A stretch of 32,955 nt of DNA. Source: an uncultured Fretibacterium sp. Lineage in GTDB: Bacteria > Synergistota > Synergistia > Synergistales > Aminobacteriaceae. Below, one piece after another: positions 15,660-24,109 of this stretch. Position numbers and translations under genes: made by a program. The notes under the pieces were generated by a model. The model searched no databases, was not told the DNA's origin, and saw only the letters and a program-made list of their open reading frames with translations. The stretch covers positions 1 to 32,955 of the forward strand of contig CALGHA010000097.1 in NCBI GenBank assembly GCA_937915835.1, read 5' to 3'. Position 1 is the first letter of the stretch; each line of letters opens with the position of its first letter.

Positions 15660-17720
15660 TTAAAACTTTATGTATTCGCTCTTAGTAAAACTCTCTGACA
15701 TGTATTCGACGAACTCAGAAATTTTCTCCTCATTGATGAACGGTGCTTGAAGTCTTATTGATTGCGGAAAACTCGTGCTCGTGAAGAGTAAATCACCTTT
15801 TCCCGTAAGTTTCACAGCGTCAGGAACTCCGAAATTTTTAGCCTCACTGTCAATTGCAAGTGTGAACGCGGCTCTTGCTGGAATATTCGCTTTTATCAAT
15901 GTCGGGACAACTTCAGCTGACGGTTTCTGAACGGCTAACATCAAGTGAATTCCTGCATTACCGGCCTTCTGTGATAATTTCCCGAGCAAACTTTCAATCT
16001 CATTTTCACCCGAATAAATCAAGTCAGCGAGTTCATCAATTATTATTACGATCTCTGGCAGTCTGTCTTTTTTCGGGAGCTTGCGATTGTATGATGATAA
16101 ATTCTTAACGTGAGTTCTGGCAAATTCCGACGTTCTAGCTTCCATCTCGCTGAATGCCCACTTTAGAGCCTTCAACGCTTCCGATGTCTCGAAAATTGGA
16201 GCGCTCAACAAATGCGGAAGTCCTTCATACGGAGCAAACTCAACATGTCGGGGGTCAATCAGAATTAATTTCAACTCTTCGGGCGTTCTGACTGTGCACA
16301 TGCTAAGAATACATGAATTTACGAACATGCTGTGTCCTGAACCTTTATTCCCGGCAATCAGGAGATGAGGCATTTCGTCAAGCCCCTGAACTAAAACTTT
16401 TCCGTCAATCTGAACTCCCAAAGGTAATGGCAATCTTGAACGGGTTGATTTGAACTCGCTGTCGTCAAGAAGATTTCCAAGCGTGATAATTTTCCTGTCA
16501 TTGCTGGGAACTTCAACTCCGGCATAATGTGTTCCCAAAATCGGAGCTTCAATTCGGACTGGCATTGACGCAAGCGCAATTGTGAGTTCGTTGTCGAGAG
16601 CTTCAAGCTGACTAACTTTTGTTCCTGGCGAAAGCTCAAGCTGATATTGAATTACCGACGGACCTTTTACGACGTTTGCAATTGAGGCGTTGACGTTAAA
16701 ATTTTTCAGCGTCGAGATTATGATTTCCCCGTTATTATCCGAAGGATTTTTGCCCGTATCGTCGTCCTTAGGTTTTGACGAAGGCCCGAAAACTTCAACT
16801 GGCGGAAAAGCTGATTTCGTGCTAATGGGCTTCTCGGCAGCTTCAATCTCCTTCTCGTCTGGAGCTGTCAAATCCGGAAGAGGCCTGCGGATTTTTTTCT
16901 GTCTTGGTGGATTAATCGTGCGTCTCTTGGCTGGTGCGTCGAGTTCGCCGGAATCAATAGCCGCTAAAATGTTGTCGATAATCTCAATCGTATTCGAACA
17001 CGCCGGAATAATATTCACATCTTCAGGCTCTTCGGGATAATTATAATCGTAATCGTAAGTATATCTGTCTTCTTTGAGAATTGGAGCAGGAATATTCTTC
17101 ATGAAAGCTATCTCTTCAGGTGTCAGCTCATAATCTCCGGTTGATTGTCTTTCCAAGTGTTCTCGTTTTCGTCTCGGCTTTCGTGGTTCGTCGTCGTCTT
17201 TCTGAGATTTCTTTTTGCGTCTGAAAGTGAATGACGGCAATGCAGGAAGCTCAACGCTCAAAATCTTTAACCCGAATAAATATGCCGTGAGAATAAACGA
17301 GAGAATTACGAGCAGGAGGGTTAAAAAAGTTCCGACGTTGAGATCGAAAAATTTTGCCAGATTAAGCCCGAAACTTCCAGGCTGTAATAAAATCTTCTCG
17401 GAATTCCAGCCGCTTTCACGTAACAATCCAAGCATGAACGCAAAGGAAATGTAGAGCTGAATTGTCCCCAAAATCTGCCGTCTTACTCTCGGAACTCGAC
17501 GCTTCATGAAAGTTGCCGCGCTCAAGTAAAGCCCGAATAGTAATATTACAAGCACAGCTCCTCCCCAAGTGTTGCGTAAATATTTTCCGAGTTCTCGGCC
17601 GCCTTCTCCGGTTAATGTGCTGTCAAAAAGTGCAAGTATCATGTATATACAGGCTATGAAGATTACGACTAAGATTAATTCTCCCCAGCTGGTTTTGTTT
17701 TCTCTGCGTCTCCTGCTCAA
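15660..17720 (-). CDS. FtsK/SpoIIIE-like protein with degenerate Walker A and no gamma domain
   Basis: This is an FtsK-like DNA translocase homologue of 686 residues. About four membrane helices (within 13-150) precede a charged linker (about 165-335), an alpha domain (336-450, with VVKGPSVIQYQLELSPGTKV and VRIEAPILGTHYAGVEVP) and the RecA-like motor (451-665). Walker A reads GNKGSGHS (457-464), with histidine replacing the essential lysine; the codon is CAC. Walker B IVIIIDELADL is intact. The usual DSRTILD segment near the end of the motor is changed to DSEAKNFG. The protein stops after FINEEKISEFVEYM, so the winged-helix gamma domain that reads polarity signals in DNA is absent. It is possibly a structural paralogue kept for septum assembly, with a canonical FtsK elsewhere. 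The start is TTG, ten bases after AGGGGG. Confidence 0.88.
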   Translation of the reverse strand: MSRRRRENKTSWGELILVVIFIACIYMILALFDSTLTGEGGRELGKYLRNTWGGAVLVILLFGLYLSAATFMKRRVPRVRRQILGTIQLYISFAFMLGLLRESGWNSEKILLQPGSFGLNLAKFFDLNVGTFLTLLLVILSFILTAYLFGLKILSVELPALPSFTFRRKKKSQKDDDEPRKPRRKREHLERQSTGDYELTPEEIAFMKNIPAPILKEDRYTYDYDYNYPEEPEDVNIIPACSNTIEIIDNILAAIDSGELDAPAKRRTINPPRQKKIRRPLPDLTAPDEKEIEAAEKPISTKSAFPPVEVFGPSSKPKDDDTGKNPSDNNGEIIISTLKNFNVNASIANVVKGPSVIQYQLELSPGTKVSQLEALDNELTIALASMPVRIEAPILGTHYAGVEVPSNDRKIITLGNLLDDSEFKSTRSRLPLPLGVQIDGKVLVQGLDEMPHLLIAGNKGSGHSMFVNSCILSMCTVRTPEELKLILIDPRHVEFAPYEGLPHLLSAPIFETSEALKALKWAFSEMEARTSEFARTHVKNLSSYNRKLPKKDRLPEIVIIIDELADLIYSGENEIESLLGKLSQKAGNAGIHLMLAVQKPSAEVVPTLIKANIPARAAFTLAIDSEAKNFGVPDAVKLTGKGDLLFTSTSFPQSIRLQAPFINEEKISEFVEYMSESFTKSEYIKF

Positions 17721-17738
17721 GAATAATTTTCCCCCTTT

Positions 17739-18848
17739 TTATTTTGCAGAACGTACTTCCCTAATATTCCGTTGATGTTCGGTGCTAGTTTTCGCGAAAT
17801 GATGATAGCCGTCTTTTCCTGCGACGTAATAATAATACTCGTTATCCTCCGGGTCTAAAGCTCCTCCCCACGCTTCAATGCCGGGAATGCAAATAGGTCT
17901 TGGCGGAAGTCCCGAAATTTTGTATGTGTTATACGGCGAATCAAGCTCTAAGTCTTTATACAGAACTCGCGTTAATTTTCTGCCTTTAAGTCTCCAAGCA
18001 TATACGACAGTAGCGTCAATCTGGAGCTTCATGTTCTTACGCAATCTATTATGAATTACTCCGGCGACCGTCCGACATTCGGAATCGTGCAAAACTTCAC
18101 GCTCAACCATTGAGGCAATAATCGAAGCGTCCTGAACATCTTTTGACGTTAATTTATTCTCGGTGATTAAGTCGCCCCAATGTTTCCACCAGGCTGAAGC
18201 TGAAGTGCTGATAATTTCATCGGCCGTCCTGTCAACAAGCATGAAAGTCTCGGGCATTAAGAAAGCCGCGCGGGTATATTCATCGTTGGGAAGAGTTTTT
18301 ATGATTTCGAGCATTTTCGGCGGATAATTTGCGTCATTCAAAATAGAACGTGTTATATTTTGTCGCGTTAATTCTCTGTCCTGGCTCATGAGTGAATCTA
18401 CTAACATGAAAACGTCAATTCCCGGTAAAATTTGAGCTTTAAGCAATGCGGGCTTAACGAAGCGTAATTGTCTGGCCAAGTTCCAAGCGTCCGACGGAAC
18501 TACGCTGTAATGTCCGGCTCTAATTCTCTTGTCAATGCCGAATTTCACCATCCATTTTGATAATTCCTGAGGAGATCCCTTCACTAAAGCTCCGTAGACT
18601 TCAAAGGCTCGTGCTGCCTGAGAAGCTGTCATTCCCTGTTCGATTACGACGCTGATTGTGTCGCCGTCGGGAATTGGAATTACGCGTTCCCAGAAATTGG
18701 CCGGAACTTTGAGACGATATGCCGTGAAAGCTCCTGCTGCTGAAGCGATAATGAGCAGGAGAAAGAGAATTAAGCCGAGTAAAGATTTACGCTTTCGTTT
18801 TTTGCGATTTGGTCTGAGTGTAGAATTTCTTTGCAAGTTTGAGCACAT
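17739..18848 (-). CDS. mltG: Endolytic murein transglycosylase MltG
   Basis: This is an inner-membrane lytic transglycosylase that cuts nascent glycan strands and so sets their length, 369 residues. A very basic N-terminus (RPNRKKRKRK) precedes one membrane helix (about 22-42). A LysM-like region (about 60-125) and the YceG domain follow. The catalytic glutamate is in ASMVEREV (about residue 249). The conserved end SPYNTYKISGLPPRPICIPG and YYYYVAGKDGYHHFAKT are intact. The annotated ATG at 18848 has AGG directly against it, which is too close. A TTG four codons later has better spacing, so the start is uncertain by four residues. It is 18 bases ahead of the FtsK-like gene. Confidence 0.95.
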   Translation of the reverse strand: MCSNLQRNSTLRPNRKKRKRKSLLGLILFLLLIIASAAGAFTAYRLKVPANFWERVIPIPDGDTISVVIEQGMTASQAARAFEVYGALVKGSPQELSKWMVKFGIDKRIRAGHYSVVPSDAWNLARQLRFVKPALLKAQILPGIDVFMLVDSLMSQDRELTRQNITRSILNDANYPPKMLEIIKTLPNDEYTRAAFLMPETFMLVDRTADEIISTSASAWWKHWGDLITENKLTSKDVQDASIIASMVEREVLHDSECRTVAGVIHNRLRKNMKLQIDATVVYAWRLKGRKLTRVLYKDLELDSPYNTYKISGLPPRPICIPGIEAWGGALDPEDNEYYYYVAGKDGYHHFAKTSTEHQRNIREVRSAK

Positions 18849-18895
18849 CCTGTTAGTTTTTCAGGCATTATAGCATTAAGGATGTGCGTTGTGCT

Positions 18896-19357
18896 TTATT
18901 TTTCCCAATTTTCCGGCGGCTCATCAGAAGTTCTTACTCGTCCTTCGTAAAATATTACATAATATTGTTTGGTTTTATCTTCATTTGAGACGGTAATCTT
19001 AAAATTATGATCGAAAGAATTGCTGGCATGATTATACGTTACATCATTAACGTTCGTCTGTAATTTAATTCCCGAACTCGCTTTGAACGTTTCTCGGAGA
19101 TGCTTATCCTTGTCGGTTTCATGAATCTCGAAAAAGTCATAATCCCTATTTATATCCGTAAACTTTATCTTGAAATCCTTATGTATTCTGTCTGCCTGTT
19201 GAGTTAATCTGTGTATCTTCGAAGCAATTTTTTCTGCCTCGCGCTGTGGTGTCTGTCGTCCAATATTAAAGCTCAGTGTAGAAACTCCGGCAATAATTAT
19301 AAGCACAATCATTCCCGTCAAAAGCTCAATAAGAGTAAAAGCATGTCGACGTTTCAT
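18896..19357 (-). CDS. Type IV pilin-like / GspH-type pseudopilin
   Basis: This is a small secreted pilin-like protein of 153 residues. The N-terminus KRRHAFTLIELLTGMIVLII is a class III prepilin signal with the conserved Glu5 and a long hydrophobic helix. The residue before the cleavage site is Ala rather than the usual Gly. The rest is a soluble head domain with no motif I recognise. It starts one base after the PilM-PilN fusion gene ends. It is probably a minor pilin of a type IV pilus or type II secretion-like machine. The major pilin and motor genes are not in this window. Confidence 0.8.
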   Translation of the reverse strand: MKRRHAFTLIELLTGMIVLIIIAGVSTLSFNIGRQTPQREAEKIASKIHRLTQQADRIHKDFKIKFTDINRDYDFFEIHETDKDKHLRETFKASSGIKLQTNVNDVTYNHASNSFDHNFKITVSNEDKTKQYYVIFYEGRVRTSDEPPENWEK

Positions 19358-20746
19358 TTATATATCCCTCACAGTCAATACAAGTTTGAAGATAATCTGT
19401 TGCGTTTGAGCCTTCTGTGAAACCGGAAGCATTACGCTCTTGAACATGCCATTTTGTTTCAGGCCCTCAGTCATCTGCAAAATCGATTTGTCATCAGCCG
19501 CTTTGCCGTCAATTACAACGCTGAAGCCTCCCGTTAGAACTCGTGAGTAAGTCGCTGTGTCGAATTTTACGCCGGTCCCGGAATTAGCTTCAAGGGCATT
19601 CATTATCTCAAGCACAGGAATATCCGTCTTCAGAAATTCTAAGATTTTCTCGGTCTTGTTCTTCTGACGTTCAAGTTTCGCGTTTGCTTCGGTCAGCTCA
19701 ATTCGGCGGCGGGTTAAGTCATTGACATTTGAGCGCATGTAATCAATTTCAAGTCTCAAGTAATTAATTCGTGTTATTGCGAAAAAAATCGTCGCGATTG
19801 ACAATAACAGAAAACTTGAGAGAAGTCCCCAGAAAATTAACCTGTTAGCGTTAAATGAATATCTGCGTTTTTCGCGTTCGACGTATTCAGCCGGCCTTAA
19901 GTCGAGAGCGGAAAATCCTGAAAGATTATGATTTGCACAACCTATCGCCGCAACATAAGGATCTGTTATGTCGACAATCTGCATTGAATCGTTCGCGCTG
20001 AGCTGAAAACTTAAATCCGTAAGTATAATTCTCTCGATCCTAACGGTCCTGTAAGTCATGTTGATATATTGCATGGTGTTTAATATATCTTGAATGCCTT
20101 TGGTGTTGTTCGCTGAACTGAAGAAAATTCCGTTGCCCTCATAAATTGTTGTTATCGCATTAGGTTCTGCAAATATGCTTAAACCTGTTCTTGCTTCGGG
20201 GATTGCTCGAAGTATCGCGAAATTTATCGGCTCAATCGAACCTGCAGGAAGTCCGGCTTCTCGTGCAATATCCAAAAATTTTTCGATAACTGCGATTTTT
20301 GCGGCGGCCGCTAACACTGTAACATCGTCGCGTCCGAGATTATCATTAGGGGTTTTTACGTTGATGACATCGAAAACTGCGTCCATTCTCAAGAAATTAA
20401 AATGTTCCTCGAAGCTCAAATCAAGCGTGCTTCTGACATCATCAAGGCTCATTCTTGGGAAAGATAATAACCTGATGACGGCATCACCAGAAGGAAGACC
20501 AATGCTGACAGGTTCACGAATACGGCCTGTTTGTCTACGGATTTCCTCAATGCCGGTTTTGAGCATGTCAAAGTTCTTAATGGAATTATTCACAATACAG
20601 CCTTCAGGAAGAGGGACCCTCACTTTTTTAAGCGGCTGATTTTCTCCGTCAAGCTCTATGAAATATAAATAGTTGTCGTGAATTGCCAGGCCCGCAGAGT
20701 TGCCCGAAATTTTTTTCTTTTGATTGTGGTCAAACGAAATTTTCAT
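19358..20746 (-). CDS. PilM-PilN fusion (GspL-like) pilus assembly protein
   Basis: This is an inner-membrane pilus assembly platform protein of 462 residues. Residues 1-280 form an actin-like PilM/GspL domain, with AGLAIHDNYLYFIELDG, the SHS2-type region SIGLPSGDAVIRLLSFP and SIEPINFAILRA. A PilN-like part follows: ALDLRPAEYVEREKRR (280-295), one membrane helix (303-324), a coiled coil (about 325-372) and a ferredoxin-like fold (373-460, FDTATYSRVLTGGFSVVIDG). In most type IV pilus systems pilM and pilN are separate genes; a single chain resembles GspL of type II secretion. The start ATG follows the previous stop by three bases, with no clear ribosome-binding site, so translation is likely coupled. 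Confidence 0.8.
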   Translation of the reverse strand: MKISFDHNQKKKISGNSAGLAIHDNYLYFIELDGENQPLKKVRVPLPEGCIVNNSIKNFDMLKTGIEEIRRQTGRIREPVSIGLPSGDAVIRLLSFPRMSLDDVRSTLDLSFEEHFNFLRMDAVFDVINVKTPNDNLGRDDVTVLAAAAKIAVIEKFLDIAREAGLPAGSIEPINFAILRAIPEARTGLSIFAEPNAITTIYEGNGIFFSSANNTKGIQDILNTMQYINMTYRTVRIERIILTDLSFQLSANDSMQIVDITDPYVAAIGCANHNLSGFSALDLRPAEYVEREKRRYSFNANRLIFWGLLSSFLLLSIATIFFAITRINYLRLEIDYMRSNVNDLTRRRIELTEANAKLERQKNKTEKILEFLKTDIPVLEIMNALEANSGTGVKFDTATYSRVLTGGFSVVIDGKAADDKSILQMTEGLKQNGMFKSVMLPVSQKAQTQQIIFKLVLTVRDI

Positions 20747-20749
20747 TAT

Positions 20750-21259
20750 TTAATACCAGATTTCCTCATACGTTAAAGTTTTGTCGTTATTAACAAGAAC
20801 TTGAAGCATTAAAGAATTGCCAGACGATAAAGACGTGTAAGCCCTGATGAGATAATAACCTGCTCCCATAGGCGGGAAAACTCTTTCAGGCATCGAGTCA
20901 GCTTTGTATTTTTCCCAATTGCTAGGTTTAAAATTTTTTTTCTTAAGCGTGTAATTCAGGTCATGTATGCAAAGATGATAACTGTTGTCCCAATAATTTT
21001 TTGGGAAGCCGTCAAGTTTCGTATTAATAAATGTCTCGTAATCAACTATTGGGCTCGGACTTTTCGGGGTTAGGAGTGTTTTTCCTGTTTCAACGAGATT
21101 TTCAAGCCTCATTCTGACCTGCAGAATTTCACGATCTTCCTTAAGCGAAATACTCTCATTCTCGAAGAAAAAGAAGACCTGAGCCGTAATCATCATAGCT
21201 GCTGTCATGAAGACAAGGACATTTATTAATGAAGCTCCCGAACGTTTATTTTTGCACAT
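20750..21259 (-). CDS. Minor pilin-like protein (PilX/GspK-like N-terminus)
   Basis: This is a 169-residue protein with a short basic start and one hydrophobic helix, KRSGASLINVLVFMTAAMMI (about 5-24). The layout resembles atypical minor prepilins that lack Glu5, such as PilX or GspK. The head domain shows no motif I know. GGAGGAG lies about 13 bases before the ATG. It is placed ahead of the PilM-PilN fusion and a pseudopilin, which supports a minor pilin role. The assignment rests on the N-terminus and on neighbours. Confidence 0.6.
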   Translation of the reverse strand: MCKNKRSGASLINVLVFMTAAMMITAQVFFFFENESISLKEDREILQVRMRLENLVETGKTLLTPKSPSPIVDYETFINTKLDGFPKNYWDNSYHLCIHDLNYTLKKKNFKPSNWEKYKADSMPERVFPPMGAGYYLIRAYTSLSSGNSLMLQVLVNNDKTLTYEEIWY

Positions 21260-21281
21260 TTAGATAATTTTTCTCCTCCTG

Positions 21282-22160
21282 TCAGCTTCTACCATTCATG
21301 AAGATTTTATTAATATCTGTTTTGCAATGCTTATTATATTTACACACCGAGCATAATTTTTTGTCATGTAAAATCTTGGGGAAACTCCTTAACGTAATTA
21401 TATCGAAAGCCGTATGAAAAAGTTCCGGTAATCCTGAATTAATCATAACACTCACACTTTTTGGGCTGAAGACATCCGGAACTTTGTCAGCGTCATCGAG
21501 ATAAATAATTTCGACCGATGGAGTTATTCCCGTGTTTCGCTCAATCAGCCAGGCATAAATTAAGCTCTGAGACAGAGGAACAGTTATATCCGATTTGCTG
21601 TAACCCTTGAACTCGATTAATCTTGCTTCGGCTCTGTCAGGATTAAACATTAAGGCATCATAACAGCCGACAACTACTAATCTTCCGTAATCACCAAAAT
21701 CACAATAGCTCCGTAATTTCTGTTCGGGCGTTTTGAAGACGGTCAGCATATTTCTCACGGGATCATTCATCAGCGAAGGAATGTTGATAAGATAATTCGA
21801 CATCGCTTTAACCCAGACGTTGACAGCTTCAGCCATAGCGATTAATTGGCCGGACGAGAAATTTTGCGAGTTCTCAGCGACGAAGGGCATAAAAATATTT
21901 TTCCTCACAACGTCTTCAAGATTTCCTGACGAGATAGAATAAGCGATCTTTACGTGCAAAGGATTTTCCGAATGTGAGGCGGCCTCGTAAAATTTTCGAG
22001 CAATATTCTTATGGAAGATTGAGCCGTATTTTTCGCCATTGCCATTTATGCCGACGGTCCAAGCTGATTTTTTCCCGTTGTGAATTTTCTGGGCGAAGAG
22101 GCCGGGACATCGTTGACATATTGCTAGATCACTGACATTGACGAAACATTTTCTATTCAT
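21282..22160 (-). CDS. Cas4/AddB-like Fe-S PD-(D/E)XK nuclease
   Basis: This is a 292-residue protein with the full pattern of a RecB/Cas4-type nuclease. It has a motif histidine in YGSIFHKNIA (His50), an aspartate in VVGCYDALMF (Asp168), E-x-K in LIEFKGYSKSD (Glu183, Lys185), and the Gln/Tyr motif SQSLIYAWLI (Gln198, Tyr202). Cysteines at 15 and 18 and a C-terminal C-x2-C-x5-C (270, 273, 279) match the 4Fe-4S pin of Cas4 and AddB. No cas1, cas2 or CRISPR array is present, so a CRISPR adaptation role is not supported. It overlaps the end of the ATPase gene by four bases (ATGA), so the two are translationally coupled. It may process DNA ends together with that ATPase; the pathway is unknown. 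Confidence 0.75.
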   Translation of the reverse strand: MNRKCFVNVSDLAICQRCPGLFAQKIHNGKKSAWTVGINGNGEKYGSIFHKNIARKFYEAASHSENPLHVKIAYSISSGNLEDVVRKNIFMPFVAENSQNFSSGQLIAMAEAVNVWVKAMSNYLINIPSLMNDPVRNMLTVFKTPEQKLRSYCDFGDYGRLVVVGCYDALMFNPDRAEARLIEFKGYSKSDITVPLSQSLIYAWLIERNTGITPSVEIIYLDDADKVPDVFSPKSVSVMINSGLPELFHTAFDIITLRSFPKILHDKKLCSVCKYNKHCKTDINKIFMNGRS

Positions 22161-24109
22161 TTTTCAGTTAAACCTATTAACGTTTCCGTCTTGGTCTGAA
22201 ATACTCTGAACTCCTCACGATGACTTTTAGCGAATGACAAAAATTTTTCACTCTCAACAAAAAATCCACGCTGAGCTAGGATATTCAATGTTTTATCGAC
22301 AGCTAATAACTTAATCGGTGAAGCATTGAGTAGGTTCTTTAGCTCATGTATCAAAGCGTTTTCGTCAAAATTGGGGCGTTTGTGTATTTCTGCATTTATT
22401 TGAGGCGGCGTTAAAGGTTTCGTCTTTGAAGATTTTGTGCCGAAATTTATATCAAGAAGCCTTAGACTTCCGGCCAATGCTCGTAAATCCTCACGTGAAG
22501 CCTGCTTGTTTCCTGATGACGTGAAAATACTGACATTCCCGCCGTCAATCTGATTAATCAAGTCCATGAAAGCATACCATGAAATTCTTGTTTCATCGTT
22601 GAGCAAAACGGCTTTCCCTCCTAAAGTTTCAAACTCACGAAGATAACTATTAGCCTGTTTGTAAGTCTTCTTGAGTAATTTTCGTTCAGAAATGTAAAAA
22701 CATAAGCCGTCAGGGTGTTCACTCATGAAGGAAATTCCGCGTTTAAGTCCTGCTGACATAACGAAATGACTTTTTGAGGCAGTAATGATGAACATAAACT
22801 TTTTGCCAGCATAAGAGCCGAGAAATTTTACGGTTTTTCCGTCGCCTGGTGAGAGCACAAAACCTTCATGAGATTTCAGCCAGACTTCAAGAGCAAGAGT
22901 AAGATGATCCGCGTTCGGAGGCCATGAGGAGGCTTCGTCATGGATCTTTTTACACTCTTCGGCATAAAGTTTTTCGATAGTTATTGAAGGAAGAGGAGGA
23001 TTTAAAATTGTGGCATCTGCTAATTCGAGTACGGTTCTAGGTGAACTACCTGCTATAAGTTTTGGCCGGAGTCTTTCCATTAGCCAATTGTATTTTTCCT
23101 CGAGACTTTCTTTGCCGTCATTCTGGAACGTATGATTTAATCTCTCACGTACTAATTGTTGAGCTTGAGCGATCGAACATTCACTCATCGTGATTTTTCG
23201 GTTGAACCGGCTCACGATTGCTTTATCGAGAACAGGAGAGAATTTATCATTCCAGGTATCAGGCCTCATGAAAGCAAGAGGGAGCATACCTCCAACGTTA
23301 TTAACCAGAAAACTTATAATTCTCCCCCAAGCATTGATTAACTCTTTTTCGTTTGGCATCGCGTCGAGTTGGTCAAAGCATAACATCATAGGAACTTTTG
23401 AATAACCTAGAACGAGACCAAGCGACAACAAAATTTTTTCGGCCTCGCTTTCACATTCAGCATTAGTCACGTTGTCGAGATTTCTTAAGGGAAGTCCAAG
23501 CCTTAAAGAATCCTCATCATCAAGACCAGCACGAAGCCATTCGAGAATATATGTCCTATCAGATTCTTCATTGCTTCCGATATACATCATTAGACATTTC
23601 AAAAAATTTTTGCTTATTCCCGGCATATCACGAGCCAGATAAATTTTCATGTCTACTTTGCTTATGTCAAGAAAACCATCATTCCTTCTGTGCTCCCTGT
23701 AAGAATTTATCATTTCGCTCATAAGCATATCGAATTGAGAACGTTTACTTGTATTTTTACGAGTTAGACTTATGAAGACTTCTGATAATAAATCTTGTGT
23801 TACACTGTCAGGATTTCTGAAAGTCCGAACGTTGACGAAGATTGCGGGCCATCCATTACTTTTAAGCCGGCGTAGAATTCTCATCAGCATGTGAGTTTTT
23901 CCTGCGCCAGGCCCTCCTAATATTAGTCCTGCAAGTGTATCCAATGGCCTGCGTCTTTTATCACGTAAAAGCTGCTCAATTTCGCTTGAAATTTCCCTGT
24001 TGAGCTGCTGCAAATCCGGATTTGTATTCTCGAATGGGTTAGGTGATACATGAGACTTAAACGGATTGTTTTCTCGAAGCTGCTGTAAAATCAACTCATC
24101 GTCTTGCAT
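22157..24109 (-). CDS. AAA+ / Orc-Cdc6-like ATPase, unrecognised family
   Basis: This is a 650-residue ATPase. Two NPF motifs near the N-terminus (about 15-26) precede Walker A LILGGPGAGKTHML (62-75) and Walker B MMLCFDQLDAM (241-251). A likely sensor/arginine-finger region, VLDKAIVSRFNRKITMSE, and a C-terminal helical lid follow. The layout recalls Orc1/Cdc6 or STAND-type ATPases. The C-terminal half (about 400-530) has an alpha/beta region, FLGSYAGKKFMFIITASKS then LREFETLGGKAVLLNDETR, of unknown function. The start overlaps the end of the winged-helix gene by 14 bases, and its stop overlaps the nuclease start. A DNA-dependent ATPase that works with the nuclease is the natural reading, but I do not recognise the family. 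Confidence 0.7.
   Translation of the reverse strand: MQDDELILQQLRENNPFKSHVSPNPFENTNPDLQQLNREISSEIEQLLRDKRRRPLDTLAGLILGGPGAGKTHMLMRILRRLKSNGWPAIFVNVRTFRNPDSVTQDLLSEVFISLTRKNTSKRSQFDMLMSEMINSYREHRRNDGFLDISKVDMKIYLARDMPGISKNFLKCLMMYIGSNEESDRTYILEWLRAGLDDEDSLRLGLPLRNLDNVTNAECESEAEKILLSLGLVLGYSKVPMMLCFDQLDAMPNEKELINAWGRIISFLVNNVGGMLPLAFMRPDTWNDKFSPVLDKAIVSRFNRKITMSECSIAQAQQLVRERLNHTFQNDGKESLEEKYNWLMERLRPKLIAGSSPRTVLELADATILNPPLPSITIEKLYAEECKKIHDEASSWPPNADHLTLALEVWLKSHEGFVLSPGDGKTVKFLGSYAGKKFMFIITASKSHFVMSAGLKRGISFMSEHPDGLCFYISERKLLKKTYKQANSYLREFETLGGKAVLLNDETRISWYAFMDLINQIDGGNVSIFTSSGNKQASREDLRALAGSLRLLDINFGTKSSKTKPLTPPQINAEIHKRPNFDENALIHELKNLLNASPIKLLAVDKTLNILAQRGFFVESEKFLSFAKSHREEFRVFQTKTETLIGLTEK

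Noticed and set aside
20175..20639. Plus-strand frame of 154 codons antisense to the PilM-PilN gene
   Set aside because: The composition is typical of a shadow frame (Ser/Leu/Ile-rich), there is no ribosome-binding site, and it lies fully inside a well-supported gene.
21282..22160. Cas4-like nuclease as part of a CRISPR-Cas locus
   Set aside because: No cas1, cas2, effector gene or repeat array is present in the window. The same motifs occur in AddB and other repair nucleases.
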